Assembly (NCBI RefSeq): GCF_001642805.2
Contig: NZ_CP016948.1
Coordinates: 1,860,001-1,924,000, forward strand
Direction of reading: 5' to 3'
Length of the DNA: 64,000 bases
DNA from: Serratia surfactantfaciens
Lineage (GTDB): Bacteria; Pseudomonadota; Gammaproteobacteria; Enterobacterales; Enterobacteriaceae
Shown here: positions 56,507 through 64,000 of the stretch, piece by piece
How positions within the stretch are numbered: the stretch's first letter is position 1
How the letters are laid out: each line of letters starts with the position of its first letter
Made by a program: the position numbers and the translations under genes
The notes under the pieces: model-generated
Database searches by the model: none
Told to the model about the DNA's origin: nothing
What the model saw: only the letters and a program-made list of their open reading frames with translations

Positions 56507-57079
56507 ATGAGCAATACCGGTGAAACATTAATTAATGCCATTGTCAGCAATCGTTTTCTGATGGCAATAAACAATTGCCCGGGCGTTCCCGCCCAAATGA
56601 GCCGGGCCGTTTATGGTAAAACGCAAGACGACAGCGGAGCCGGAACCACGATCGAAAATAACCGTGATATGCAAAAGAATATCAATATCGCGCTGGGCTT
56701 TGCTGGGGCGAACTCGGAAACCGCCGTTTGGCATTTTATGATTGGCCCTCCCGTACACCATTTTGTGGTGATCCCCTGGTACCAGCATACGGCGCCGCAC
56801 GGACGGGTCTACACCGTATTTATGGCCTACGAGAACCGGTATTCGGTTGGCGACTATGTTCAGCATACGCCGCCGGCACCTTCTGCGGTGAAAGGCTACC
56901 GTACCCTGTGGAGCGTCACCGACCTGGGGCAGATGTTTACCGATTTGTTGACCAGCGGCACGGCGTGGCAAGCCTATTTCGGTGCGGTGGGCGCAGCGCA
57001 GGCCAATAAAATAACCTATTGGAAATATAAGGTAACGTCGTTAGATTCCGCCGTGGCCAACGTCAACAAATATCGCTAA
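56507..57079 (+). CDS. Orphan 190-residue protein, possible papain-like fold
   Basis: A protein opening MSNTGETLINAIVSNRFLMAI. No family is recognised. Visible features: no signal peptide or membrane helix; NNCPGVPAQMSRAVYG with a lone Cys near residue 26; HFMIGPPVHHFVVIPWYQH with a His in a strand; then GRVYTVFMAYENRYSVGDYVQ. A Cys early and HHFVV later recall papain-like (C39/YopT-type) proteases, but the fit is weak. GGAGAAAT lies 8 nt before the ATG at 56507. The first 200 nt and the region before are AT-richer than the neighbours, which suggests acquisition. It lies alone between the EamA exporter and the nitroreductase. Confidence 0.7.
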   Translation: MSNTGETLINAIVSNRFLMAINNCPGVPAQMSRAVYGKTQDDSGAGTTIENNRDMQKNINIALGFAGANSETAVWHFMIGPPVHHFVVIPWYQHTAPHGRVYTVFMAYENRYSVGDYVQHTPPAPSAVKGYRTLWSVTDLGQMFTDLLTSGTAWQAYFGAVGAAQANKITYWKYKVTSLDSAVANVNKYR

Positions 57080-57234
57080 TCCCGCTCGCCGGGCAAGCTA
57101 TGCACAATAAGGCATTCGCCTTGTGCCAGGCGCGGTGTTATTTATTTACACCGTGTAGGGTAGAAGGAGTGTTCTATGTGGCATCACCGCCTGCAACGGC
57201 GCATTCGTTTCAGCTATTGGAACGAACTGTGCGT

Positions 57235-57268
57235 CACAAAAAATAAGGGAAGGCTTGCGCCTTCCCTT
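57235..57268 (-). terminator. Intrinsic terminator of nitroreductase gene
   Basis: Perfect 10-bp stem AAGGGAAGGC / GCCTTCCCTT with TTGC loop; on the minus strand it is followed by ATTTTTTGTG. Confidence 0.88.
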
Positions 57269-57287
57269 TTGCCATTTAGCGCTCAGA

Positions 57288-57893
57288 TCAGAAGCGGTCG
57301 GTTTTCACCACCTCGTCGAACGGCAGCTTGCCGATGCGCGGATAAGGTTGCCCCGCCGCCTTGCCGATGGCGACCATCAGTGCGATCTGATAATGCGCCG
57401 GTTTATTGATAATCTCACCCACGGCGTCGAAATCAAAACCGTCCATCGGGCAAGAGTCGTAGCCTTGAGCCTTGGCCGCCAGCATCAGCGTCTGGGCGAA
57501 AATGCCGCTGCTGCGCATGACTTCGTCGCGCTGCACCTGCGGCTTGCCGCGATAGTACTGATCGACGGCCGGGATCATAAACTGTTGTACCGGCTCCGCC
57601 GCTTCGGCCCAGACGTTTTTTACCTGTGATTCCCAGCTCGACAGATCGCCGCACAGCACGACCAGCATCGACGCGTCGGTCACCTGCGCCTGCCCCCACG
57701 CCGCCTCGCGAATTTTCTCGCGCTGCGCGCGATCTTCGATCAGCAGCGGGCGCCAATGCTGCAGGTTGAAAGCGCTGGGCGCCCCCTGCAGCGCGATGGT
57801 CAGCAACGCTTTTTTCTCTTCGAACGTCATCGCGTGCTGCGTATCGAACTGCTTGGTGGCGCGGCGCTGGCGGATCGCATCTAACGTATTCAT
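57288..57893 (-). CDS. NfsB/NAD(P)H nitroreductase-family oxidoreductase
   Basis: A 201-residue FMN-dependent nitroreductase: MNTLDAIRQRRATKQFDTQHAMTFEEKKALLTIALQGAPSAFNLQHWRPLLIE opens it, with RRATKQF and PSAFNLQHWR as FMN contacts; GIFAQTLMLAAKAQGYDSCPMDGFDFDAV and LMVAIGKAAGQPYPRIGKLPFDEVV close it. It reduces nitro compounds or quinones with NAD(P)H in the cytoplasm. ATG at 57893 has GAGG upstream; an in-frame ATG at 57914 is possible. It is terminated by a strong hairpin. Confidence 0.92.
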   Translation of the reverse strand: MNTLDAIRQRRATKQFDTQHAMTFEEKKALLTIALQGAPSAFNLQHWRPLLIEDRAQREKIREAAWGQAQVTDASMLVVLCGDLSSWESQVKNVWAEAAEPVQQFMIPAVDQYYRGKPQVQRDEVMRSSGIFAQTLMLAAKAQGYDSCPMDGFDFDAVGEIINKPAHYQIALMVAIGKAAGQPYPRIGKLPFDEVVKTDRF

Positions 57894-57965
57894 TTTATTA
57901 CTGCCTCTATCCATGTGAAAACGCCTATTGTCGCCAACCCGGCGCGGCTGTCCAGCCCCCGGCGG

Positions 57966-59264
57966 CTATTTCTGCGCGGTTTCGGCGCGCAAACGGCCGA
58001 CCTCCGCCTTCAAGTCAGGCCACGGCGACTGACCGGCGTAGTGCTGCCGCAGGTAGTTGAGCAGTATGGCGATCTGCGCGTCATCCAGGTTATAGCGGAA
58101 GCCCGGCATATAGCCCAGTTCGGCGTTGGCCGGCCGCTGTATGCCATCCAGCACCACGCGAATGGCGTTGTCCGGCGTGGCGGCGAACAGGTTGGTATTC
58201 AGCGCCAGAGACGGCCGCACCCCCGCCATCTGCGCGCCTTTCTCCTGCGCATGGCAAGCCATGCAGGCGCCGGAAAACAGCCGTGCCCCTTGCGAATTCA
58301 AGGGCTCAACCTGGCGCTCCGCCTGGGCGTTCAAGGCTGCCGCCGTCGCGCCCGACGCCGTTTCAGGATGATAGCTGCGCAGATAGACGGCGATCGCCTG
58401 CAGATCGGCCTGCGGCAAGCGTGACATCCCTTCTTCGATCACCGGCGCCATCGGGCCGGCGGCGACGCCGTGGTTGGCCGAGTAGCCGGTGCGCATGAAA
58501 TCGACCAGATCCTGCTGCGTCCAGACGAGCGGCGCAGGCGAGCGAGCGGTCAACGCCGGCGCTGTCCAGCCTTCCGCCACTCCGCCCGCCAGGTGATCGG
58601 CGCCGGTTTTCTCACCGAACAGCACGTTGCGCGGCGAATGGCAGGCGCTGCAGTGCCCCAGCCCTTCGACCAGGTAAGCGCCGCGGTTCCAGTCGGCGCT
58701 CTGAGCAGGATCTTCCTTCATCGCGCCCGGCGTCAGGAACAGCCAGTTCCAGGCGAAGATGCCCTGACGAATATTGAACGGGAAGTGCAAATCGGTGGCC
58801 GGCGGCCGAGATTTCACCGCTGGCTGCGACATCAGGTAGGCGTACAGCGCCTGCAGATCGGCGTCGCTGGTGCGGGTAAAGGCGGTATAGGGAAACGCCG
58901 GATAGAGATAGCGCCCCTGCCGATCGACGCCGTGCCGCATGGCGCGCTCAAACGCCGCGTAGCTCCAGCTGCCGATGCCGGTTTCCACGTCCGGCGTGAT
59001 GTTGGTGGTGTAAATGGTGCCGAACGGGATCTCCATCGCCAGCCCGCCGGTATTGCGCTCGCCGCCCGAGCGGGTATGGCACACCGCGCAGTCGCCGAGA
59101 TCGGCCAGCGTTTTGCCGCGCGCGATCTGCGCCTGGCTGAAGCTGTGCGTCGCATTGGCGGCAAGCGGCGCGATTTCCGGCTGCCAGCTGGCGACAACGC
59201 CGGCCACCACAACGGCGAGCACCGTTACGCCGCCCCATCCGGCGATCTTTTTCATCTTGTTCAT
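57966..59264 (-). CDS. Periplasmic triheme cytochrome c subunit
   Basis: A 432-residue cytochrome with three CxxCH sites: CAVCH (58-62), CSACH (205-209) and CMACH (334-338). An N-terminal anchor (GGVTVLAVVVAGVVASW) precedes them. The layout matches the triheme subunit of membrane-bound alcohol/aldehyde dehydrogenases (AdhB-like): GIGSWSYAAFERAMRHGVDRQGRYLYPAFPYTAFTR, DLVDFMRTGYSANHGVAAGPMAPVIEEGMSRL. It takes electrons from the molybdenum hydroxylase encoded just upstream (27-bp gap) and passes them to the quinone pool or terminal oxidase. AAGGA lies before the ATG at 59264. Confidence 0.92.
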   Translation of the reverse strand: MNKMKKIAGWGGVTVLAVVVAGVVASWQPEIAPLAANATHSFSQAQIARGKTLADLGDCAVCHTRSGGERNTGGLAMEIPFGTIYTTNITPDVETGIGSWSYAAFERAMRHGVDRQGRYLYPAFPYTAFTRTSDADLQALYAYLMSQPAVKSRPPATDLHFPFNIRQGIFAWNWLFLTPGAMKEDPAQSADWNRGAYLVEGLGHCSACHSPRNVLFGEKTGADHLAGGVAEGWTAPALTARSPAPLVWTQQDLVDFMRTGYSANHGVAAGPMAPVIEEGMSRLPQADLQAIAVYLRSYHPETASGATAAALNAQAERQVEPLNSQGARLFSGACMACHAQEKGAQMAGVRPSLALNTNLFAATPDNAIRVVLDGIQRPANAELGYMPGFRYNLDDAQIAILLNYLRQHYAGQSPWPDLKAEVGRLRAETAQK

Positions 59265-59291
59265 GATTGCTGTCCTTGTTCGTGACGGGGT

Positions 59292-61550
59292 TTAGTGACC
59301 GGCCTGAGCACGCAGCGCGGCCAGTACGCGTGCCGGCGTGAACGGCACCTCGCGCAGGCGCACGCCGAGCGCGTCAAACAGTGCGTTGCCAATCGCCGCC
59401 GCACTCGGCACCGAGGCAGACTCTCCGGCGCCCATCGGCGCTTCGTCCGGACGGTCGATCAGTTGGATATCGATCTGCGGCAGTTCGTCAAAGCGCAGGA
59501 TGGGATACCCTCCCCAGTCCAATGACGTCACGCCCGTCTCGTTGAAGGTCACGAACTCTTTCAGCACCCGGCTGGCGGACTGGATGATGTTGCCATGCAC
59601 CTGATGGCGCACCCCGGCCGGGTTGATCATGCGACCGCAGTCGTGCGCCACGAAGACTTTATCGAGCGTGATCTGCCCGGAAAGGCGATTGACGCGAAGA
59701 TCGCACACCCAGGCCGCCCAGGCGGCGCCAAAGCCAGGGAATTTGCTGTGGAAATAGCGCGCATAGGCGAAGCCGCGGCCGCTCACCACTTCGGCGCCGG
59801 CGGCGCGCGACCGGTGCGCCGGGCCGTCTTGCCAGTTCGCCTGCCGCTTCAGGGCCTCGATCAGGGCCACCGCGCGCGGATCGTTCAGATAACGCAGGCG
59901 GAAGGCGATCGGATCCTCGCCGGCACGCCAGGCCAGCTCGTCGATCCAGGATTCGTGAGCGAACACGTTGGGCAAGGCCGATACGCCTCGCATCCACGAC
60001 GCCCGTACGATCGGCGCAGCGTCCTGACAAATCACCCGCATGTGCGGGTAGTCGTATTGCGGAATGGCGGTGCGATCGCCCATTTGCTGCACATCGGCCC
60101 GGTTGGCCACTTTGCCGGTTAACACCAACGGCAGGGTCACGGCGTTGTTGGAGGGATAGCTGGTTTTCAGCTCGTAGGCCGCCACCCGGTTTTGCGCGTC
60201 CAGACCGCCGCGCACCCGGATCAGCTGGCCGGTGCCCTTCGGCTCCCAGCCGGACTCCTGTTCGCGCATCAGCTGTACCCGCACCGGGCGACCGGTCGCC
60301 CGCGCCAGCAGGGCCGCGTCCGCCGAAACGTCATCGGCGCAGTTGCGGCCATAGCAACCGGAGGCCTCCATGCGGGTGATGTGCACCTGCTCGGACGGCA
60401 GCTCGAGCAGCCTGGCGATGTCTTTGCGCAGATCGTGCGGATTTTGCGTGCCAGACCACACCTGCGCCCGCCCGTCTTTAACGTCGGCGACCGCGCAGGA
60501 AGGGCCGATCGAGGCGTGCTGATGGTAGGGCCAGACATAGTCTGCCCGCACTTCGGTATGCAGTGCCGCCAGCGCGGCGTCCGTGCCCGCATCGTCGCGC
60601 AACACGCGGTCGTTTTTCGGATTGGCCTCCAGCGCGGCGGGCAGCGCTTCAGGCGACAGATCCGGCAACCCGGCCCAGGATTTCCATTCGGTTTTCAGCT
60701 GGCGCATGGCGGCGATCGCCTGCTCTTCGCGCTCGGCCACGATGCCGATGAAATCGTTGATCACCACCATTCTCACGATGCCCGGCAGGTGCGAGATCGA
60801 CCCTTCATCCACTGACAACAGGCCGCCGCCCAGCGGCGCGCTGCTGTCTGCGCCCACATAAGGTGGGCGCACCACCCGGCCATGCAACATGCCGGGCAGG
60901 CGCAGATCGTGCACATAGGTCAGCGCGCCGCTCACTTTGGCCGGAATATCGACCCGGGCGACGGCGCGGCCGACATAACGGTTCTGTTGTTCGCTGTTCA
61001 GCTGAACATTTTTATCCAACGCGACGTGCAGATTCTGCCCGCTCGCCAGTTGCGCATAGCTCAACGATCGCCCCGGCTGTTGCGTCACAAACACGTGGCC
61101 GGCCGCCGTCGTCAACTGTTCGGCCGGCAGTTCGAAAGCCTTGGCCGCCAGCGCCGTCAGCATGTGGCGCACCTGCGCCGCCGCCTGCCGCAGCGGCACC
61201 GACGTCACCTGAATGGTGGCGCTGGCGATGGTCGGCCCCTGATCCGGCGTGCGTTGCGTATCGCCAAGGATCATCGTCACTTGCTCGAACGGCACGCAGA
61301 TTTCATCGGCGACGATCTGCGCCAGCGCGGTGCGAATGCCGGTGCCCAGATCGACGTGGCCGTTGAATGCCGTCACCCGCCCGTCGGCGGTGAGGCTGAT
61401 AAAGCTGTCCACCCTGTCCAGCGGCAGATCGGCGGGCGTTGAGGCGGGTTCGGCGGCGAAGGCGTTAAACGATGCGGGCAGCAGGCTGCTGACCATCACC
61501 ACACCGCCGGCCTGCAGCAGCTGTCGGCGGGTCAGTTCGAGACGGCTCAT
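59292..61550 (-). CDS. Molybdenum hydroxylase large subunit, Tat-exported (IorB-like)
   Basis: A 752-residue xanthine-oxidase-family large subunit. MSRLELTRRQLLQAGGVVMVSSLLPASFNAFA is a twin-arginine signal. Core motifs: FNGHVDLGTGIRTALAQIVADEICVPFEQVTMILGDTQRTPDQGPTIASATIQ, MHGRVVRPP, VWSGTQNPHDLRKDIARLL, MEASGCYGRNCADDVSADAALLARATGRPVRVQ and the terminal GAGESASVPSAAAIGNAL with the family's catalytic Glu. It oxidises an aldehyde or N-heterocycle in the periplasm using a molybdenum-cytosine cofactor. It overlaps the small-subunit gene by 4 nt and precedes the cytochrome gene. Confidence 0.92.
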   Translation of the reverse strand: MSRLELTRRQLLQAGGVVMVSSLLPASFNAFAAEPASTPADLPLDRVDSFISLTADGRVTAFNGHVDLGTGIRTALAQIVADEICVPFEQVTMILGDTQRTPDQGPTIASATIQVTSVPLRQAAAQVRHMLTALAAKAFELPAEQLTTAAGHVFVTQQPGRSLSYAQLASGQNLHVALDKNVQLNSEQQNRYVGRAVARVDIPAKVSGALTYVHDLRLPGMLHGRVVRPPYVGADSSAPLGGGLLSVDEGSISHLPGIVRMVVINDFIGIVAEREEQAIAAMRQLKTEWKSWAGLPDLSPEALPAALEANPKNDRVLRDDAGTDAALAALHTEVRADYVWPYHQHASIGPSCAVADVKDGRAQVWSGTQNPHDLRKDIARLLELPSEQVHITRMEASGCYGRNCADDVSADAALLARATGRPVRVQLMREQESGWEPKGTGQLIRVRGGLDAQNRVAAYELKTSYPSNNAVTLPLVLTGKVANRADVQQMGDRTAIPQYDYPHMRVICQDAAPIVRASWMRGVSALPNVFAHESWIDELAWRAGEDPIAFRLRYLNDPRAVALIEALKRQANWQDGPAHRSRAAGAEVVSGRGFAYARYFHSKFPGFGAAWAAWVCDLRVNRLSGQITLDKVFVAHDCGRMINPAGVRHQVHGNIIQSASRVLKEFVTFNETGVTSLDWGGYPILRFDELPQIDIQLIDRPDEAPMGAGESASVPSAAAIGNALFDALGVRLREVPFTPARVLAALRAQAGH

Positions 61551-62020
61551 GCTTGCCTCCGCGCTGCCAGCAGTTCGCGAGCGCGTTCGGCGGCGCGCAA
61601 AATCTCAAGATGGGTGCCGCAGCGGCACAGGTTATAGGCCAGCTCTTTCTTGACTGCCTGTTCGTCCGCCTCGGGTTCACGTTCGAACAGCGCGACCAGC
61701 GTCATGATCATGCCGTTGGCGCAGTAGCCGCATTGCGCCGCCTGCTCATCGATAAATCCCTGCTGCACCGGATGCAGCGCTTCCGATGTTCCCAGGCCCT
61801 CCAGCGTGGTGACCGATTGGTTGCCTACCGCGGACAGCGGCATTGAGCAAGAACGTGCGGCGACGCCGTTGAGCAGCACCGTGCAGGCGCCGCACTCCCC
61901 CAGGCCGCAGCCGTATTTGGGGCCGTTCAATTGCAGATCGTTGCGTAACACGTACAGCAGCGGCGTATCGGGCGAGACGTCGCCGAGTGGAACCACTCGG
62001 CCGTTAACATTGATTTCCAT
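61547..62020 (-). CDS. Molybdenum hydroxylase 2Fe-2S small subunit (IorA-like)
   Basis: A 157-residue protein with two [2Fe-2S] clusters: plant-ferredoxin type GPKYGCGLGECGACTVLLNGVAARSCSMP and the second CGYCANGMIMTLVALF with NLCRCGTH. It carries electrons from the molybdenum site of the large subunit. The ATG at 62020 (MEINVNGRVVPL) was chosen because the frame upstream has no ribosome site and the family starts here; GAGGG lies 11 nt before it. Stop and the next start overlap (ATGA). It opens the three-gene operon, behind a palindrome at 62043-62057. Confidence 0.93.
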   Translation of the reverse strand: MEINVNGRVVPLGDVSPDTPLLYVLRNDLQLNGPKYGCGLGECGACTVLLNGVAARSCSMPLSAVGNQSVTTLEGLGTSEALHPVQQGFIDEQAAQCGYCANGMIMTLVALFEREPEADEQAVKKELAYNLCRCGTHLEILRAAERARELLAARRQA

Positions 62021-62042
62021 GGTGAAACTATCCCTCAAATTA

Positions 62043-62057
62043 ACGGATTTAATCCGT
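62043..62057. promoter_or_regulatory. Palindromic operator candidate of the molybdenum hydroxylase operon
   Basis: ACGGATT-T-AATCCGT is a perfect 7-1-7 inverted repeat, 23-37 bp before the small-subunit ATG. Nearby bases TTATCATTATCG (62091-62102) resemble half of a Fur site. No regulator gene is adjacent other than tetR. Confidence 0.5.
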
Positions 62058-62195
62058 AGCATCGTTGCCATGAGCAGCCAGGCAAGATATTTATCATTAT
62101 CGTCAAAAGACCTGATAATGTTAAGGGAATGTAGCCGTGACGGCTTTAACGAAAAGTGGGTATTTTCTATAAATTTCCTATAGATAAGCCCGGTT

Positions 62196-62837
62196 TTATG
62201 GTTGCCCGCCGTGATTATTGTCGTTCGTCAATCCGGCTTCGGCACCGTCGACCAGCAGCCTGACGCCCGCCTCGAACAGCCTGTCTGCGCCCTTCTCCTG
62301 CAATCCTTCCCAGCCTTCGCACAGCAGCGGGTAACGCCGACGGTCGGCCTCGTTCAGCGCGTCGTCAGGCTGCATTTGCTGTTCTTCCAGCACCCAGCCC
62401 ACCACGAAGCGGCCAACGGCGAACAGCAGGTTAACCGCGCGTTCCGGCGTAAATCCCGCCCGGCACAACAGTGCCACCTTGGCCTCGATGATCGCGAACT
62501 GCGGTTCCTGCGGACGGGTGCCGGCATGCAGGCGCGCACCGTCGCGGTAAGCCAGCAACGCGCGGCGAAAGTTGACCGCGTTGGCGGTGACCCAGGCTCG
62601 CCAGGGCATGTCAGCGGGCATCTCTTCACGGTGATCCAGCATGATGGTTTCCGCCATCGCCTTCAGCAGCTCGGCCTTGTTCTTGAAATGCCAATAAAGC
62701 GTGGGCGATTGTACGCCCAGATGTTGCGCCAGACGGCGGGTGCTCAGGGCGTCGATGCCGATGTCATTCAGCAGCTCCAGCGCCCCGCGCAGCACGGTTT
62801 CGCGCGTTAAACGCGCCGCGGTATTTTTTTCGCTCAT
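62196..62837 (-). CDS. tetR: Tetracycline repressor TetR
   Basis: A 213-residue TetR: the HTH reads TRETVLRGALELLNDIGIDALSTRRLAQHLGVQSPTLYWHFKNKAELLKAMAETIM, close to classical tetracycline repressors ([31 protein letters not shown]). The effector part has HAGTRPQEPQFAIIEAKVALLCRAGFTPERAVNLLFAVGRFVVGWVLEEQ. It is divergent from tetA, and its start overlaps the first tet operator. It represses both genes until tetracycline-magnesium binds. Confidence 0.94.
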   Translation of the reverse strand: MSEKNTAARLTRETVLRGALELLNDIGIDALSTRRLAQHLGVQSPTLYWHFKNKAELLKAMAETIMLDHREEMPADMPWRAWVTANAVNFRRALLAYRDGARLHAGTRPQEPQFAIIEAKVALLCRAGFTPERAVNLLFAVGRFVVGWVLEEQQMQPDDALNEADRRRYPLLCEGWEGLQEKGADRLFEAGVRLLVDGAEAGLTNDNNHGGQP

Positions 62838-62838
62838 C

Positions 62839-62857
62839 TCTCTATCACTGATAGGGT
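62839..62857. promoter_or_regulatory. tet operator 1
   Basis: TCTCTATCACTGATAGGGT, with the tetO core CTATCA-N-TGATAG intact, lying directly before the tetR start codon. Confidence 0.92.
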
Positions 62858-62875
62858 AACTGTGGAATACTCATT

Positions 62876-62894
62876 ACTCTATCACTGTTAGAGT
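62876..62894. promoter_or_regulatory. tet operator 2
   Basis: ACTCTATCACTGTTAGAGT, symmetrical except for one base in the right arm, lying between tetO1 and tetA; centres are 37 bp apart. Confidence 0.92.
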
Positions 62895-62901
62895 CACGAT
62901 T

Positions 62902-64000
62902 TTGAAAAAACCTATGCTGGTTATTTTGTTGACGGTGCTGCTGGATGCGGTGGGCATCGGTCTGATCATGCCTATCCTGCCGGCGCTGTTGCGCTCGCTG
63001 GGCGGTCTCGATGCCGGCAGCGTGCATTACGGCGCTCTGTTGGCGGCCTATGCGTTGATGCAATTCCTGTTTTCACCAATCCTCGGCGCGCTGAGCGATC
63101 GTTTCGGCCGGCGCCCGGTGCTGTTGATTTCGCTCGCTGGCGCGGCGGCCGACTACCTGCTGATGGCGTTCGCGCCGACGCTGGCCTGGCTCTATCTGGG
63201 CCGGTTGCTGGCGGGCATCACCGGCGCCAACATGGCGGTCGCCACCGCCTATGTCACCGATATTACCCCTGCCGGCCAACGCGCGCGGCGTTTCGGCCTG
63301 GTGGGTGCCGTATTCGGCGTCGGCTTTATCGTCGGCCCGCTGCTCGGCGGCTCACTGGGCGAATGGCATCTGCATGCCCCCTTCCTGGCGGCGGCGGTGA
63401 TGAACGCCATCAACCTGGCGTTGGCGTTTTTCCTGTTGCCCGAATCGCGTAAACCCAGCTCCCGCACCGCCGAGAAAATCCGGCTTAATCCCTTTTCTTC
63501 ATTGCGGCGATTGCACGGCAAGCCGGGCCTGCTGCCGCTGGCCGGCATTTACCTGATCATGGCGCTGGCCTCTCAGGCGCCGGCTACGCTGTGGATTTTA
63601 TACGGTCAGGATCGCTTCGGCTGGAGCATGATGTTGGCGGGCCTGTCGCTGGCCGGTTACGGCGCCTGCCACGCGCTGTCGCAGGCCTTTGCCGTCGGCC
63701 CGCTGGTCGCACGGCTCGGCGAGCGCAAGGCGCTGCTGATCGGCCTGGCCGCCGACGCGCTGGGCATGCTGCTGCTGTCGATCGCCACGCGCGGCTGGGC
63801 GCCGTTCGTCCTGCTGCCGTTGTTTGCGGCGGGCGGCATGGCGTTGCCCGCGCTGCAGGCGCTGATGGCGCACAAGGTGGACGACGACCATCAGGGCGAG
63901 CTGCAGGGGACACTGTCCAGCATGGGCAGCCTGATCGGCGTCGCCGGGCCGCTGGTAGCGACGGCGCTGTACGCCGCCACGCGCGATGTCTGGCCCGGCC
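62902..64000 (+). CDS. tetA: Tetracycline efflux pump TetA, cut by window end
   Basis: The first 366 codons of a TetA-type MFS tetracycline/H+ antiporter: MLVILLTVLLDAVGIGLIMPILPALLRSLG, motif-A loop GALSDRFGRRPVLLISLAGAAADYLLMAFAP, and ARRFGLVGAVFGVGFIVGPLLGGSLG. The central loop (SRKPSSRTAEKIRLNPFSSLRRLHGKPG) is also TetA-like. It exports tetracycline-magnesium in exchange for a proton. TTG at 62902 gives the usual N-terminus (KKPMLVI), but ATG at 62914 is possible. No stop occurs up to 64000, so roughly the last 30-40 residues are outside. It is controlled by the divergent tetR. Confidence 0.94.
   Translation, partial: MKKPMLVILLTVLLDAVGIGLIMPILPALLRSLGGLDAGSVHYGALLAAYALMQFLFSPILGALSDRFGRRPVLLISLAGAAADYLLMAFAPTLAWLYLGRLLAGITGANMAVATAYVTDITPAGQRARRFGLVGAVFGVGFIVGPLLGGSLGEWHLHAPFLAAAVMNAINLALAFFLLPESRKPSSRTAEKIRLNPFSSLRRLHGKPGLLPLAGIYLIMALASQAPATLWILYGQDRFGWSMMLAGLSLAGYGACHALSQAFAVGPLVARLGERKALLIGLAADALGMLLLSIATRGWAPFVLLPLFAAGGMALPALQALMAHKVDDDHQGELQGTLSSMGSLIGVAGPLVATALYAATRDVWPG

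Noticed and set aside
57176..57409. A 77-codon + strand frame with an AGAAGGAG site
   Set aside because: It reads through a strong terminator and then antisense into the nitroreductase gene; only the start signal looks real.
62084..62116. Fur-like bases TTATCATTATCG before the molybdenum hydroxylase operon
   Set aside because: Two half-site hexamers match but the inverted third is absent, so it falls short of the three sites reported.

Overview
The window looks like chromosome of a GC-rich enterobacterium, most likely Serratia (S. marcescens group). The grounds are enterobacterial Shine-Dalgarno and Fur signals, high GC3 throughout, an EntS/Fes/MbtH/EntF-type siderophore locus, and at the right edge a divergent tetR-tetA pair with two classical tet operators, of the chromosomal kind known from Serratia. 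No rRNA, tRNA, CRISPR array, integrase or intact transposase was seen. Almost all of the window is ordinary protein-coding DNA with many divergent regulator/target pairs.

Layout. 1-5.6 kb: a minus-strand run of two AraC-type regulators, a DsbA-like oxidoreductase and a quinone-oxidoreductase-like enzyme; then a locus bracketed by a 36-bp inverted repeat that holds a small NTF2-like gene and a decayed GrpB-family gene. 5.6-12.5 kb: YbaK-type editing protein, a membrane protein plus sorbosone-dehydrogenase-like lipoprotein pair, a methyltransferase, a copper module (DUF2946 protein and an OprC-type TonB receptor with a His/Met/Gly-rich stretch), a 53-aa small protein and a GNAT enzyme. 12.5-16 kb: redox enzymes and exporter with LysR and HxlR regulators. 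16-29.9 kb: a catecholate siderophore locus: EntS exporter, a 2840-residue two-module NRPS (C-A-T-E-C-A-T-TE), an MbtH-like protein and a Fes-like esterase, divergent from a TonB-dependent receptor across a Fur box. The second adenylation domain carries the EntF serine code DVWHFSLVD; the first has a strongly acidic pocket (DSEDMGYVD), which suggests a basic amino acid made D by the E domain. The predicted product is a DHB-D-(basic)-L-Ser catecholate of the chrysobactin type. The dihydroxybenzoate genes (entCEBA) are not in the window. 29.9-36.7 kb: a DauR-like regulator and CycA-like permease, an oligomeric glutamate dehydrogenase with a long upstream region, an acyl-CoA ligase, a PfpI-like protein and a DUF1493 protein.

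36.8-42.6 kb: a tightly packed RND efflux operon (adaptor, pump, outer-membrane factor) with a Fur-like palindrome just upstream. 42.6-48.3 kb: MFS transporter, a Tat-exported DAPG-hydrolase-like protein, IclR regulator, a Tat-exported agmatine-deiminase-like protein and a LysR regulator. 48.4-57.9 kb: gamma-glutamyltransferase, a YdeP-type molybdopterin oxidoreductase, a Fur-boxed periplasmic transglutaminase-like protein, an XRE-cupin regulator divergent from an EamA exporter, an AT-richer orphan gene and a nitroreductase. 58-62 kb: a periplasmic molybdenum hydroxylase/cytochrome c operon. 62.2-64 kb: tetR and tetA, the latter cut by the window end.

How the parts fit. Iron is the recurring theme: three Fur-like sites lie in front of siderophore synthesis/uptake, the RND pump and the transglutaminase-like protein. 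That links an EntS exporter and possibly an RND pump to catecholate secretion. Functions are read from sequence motifs by eye; none was confirmed by database search.
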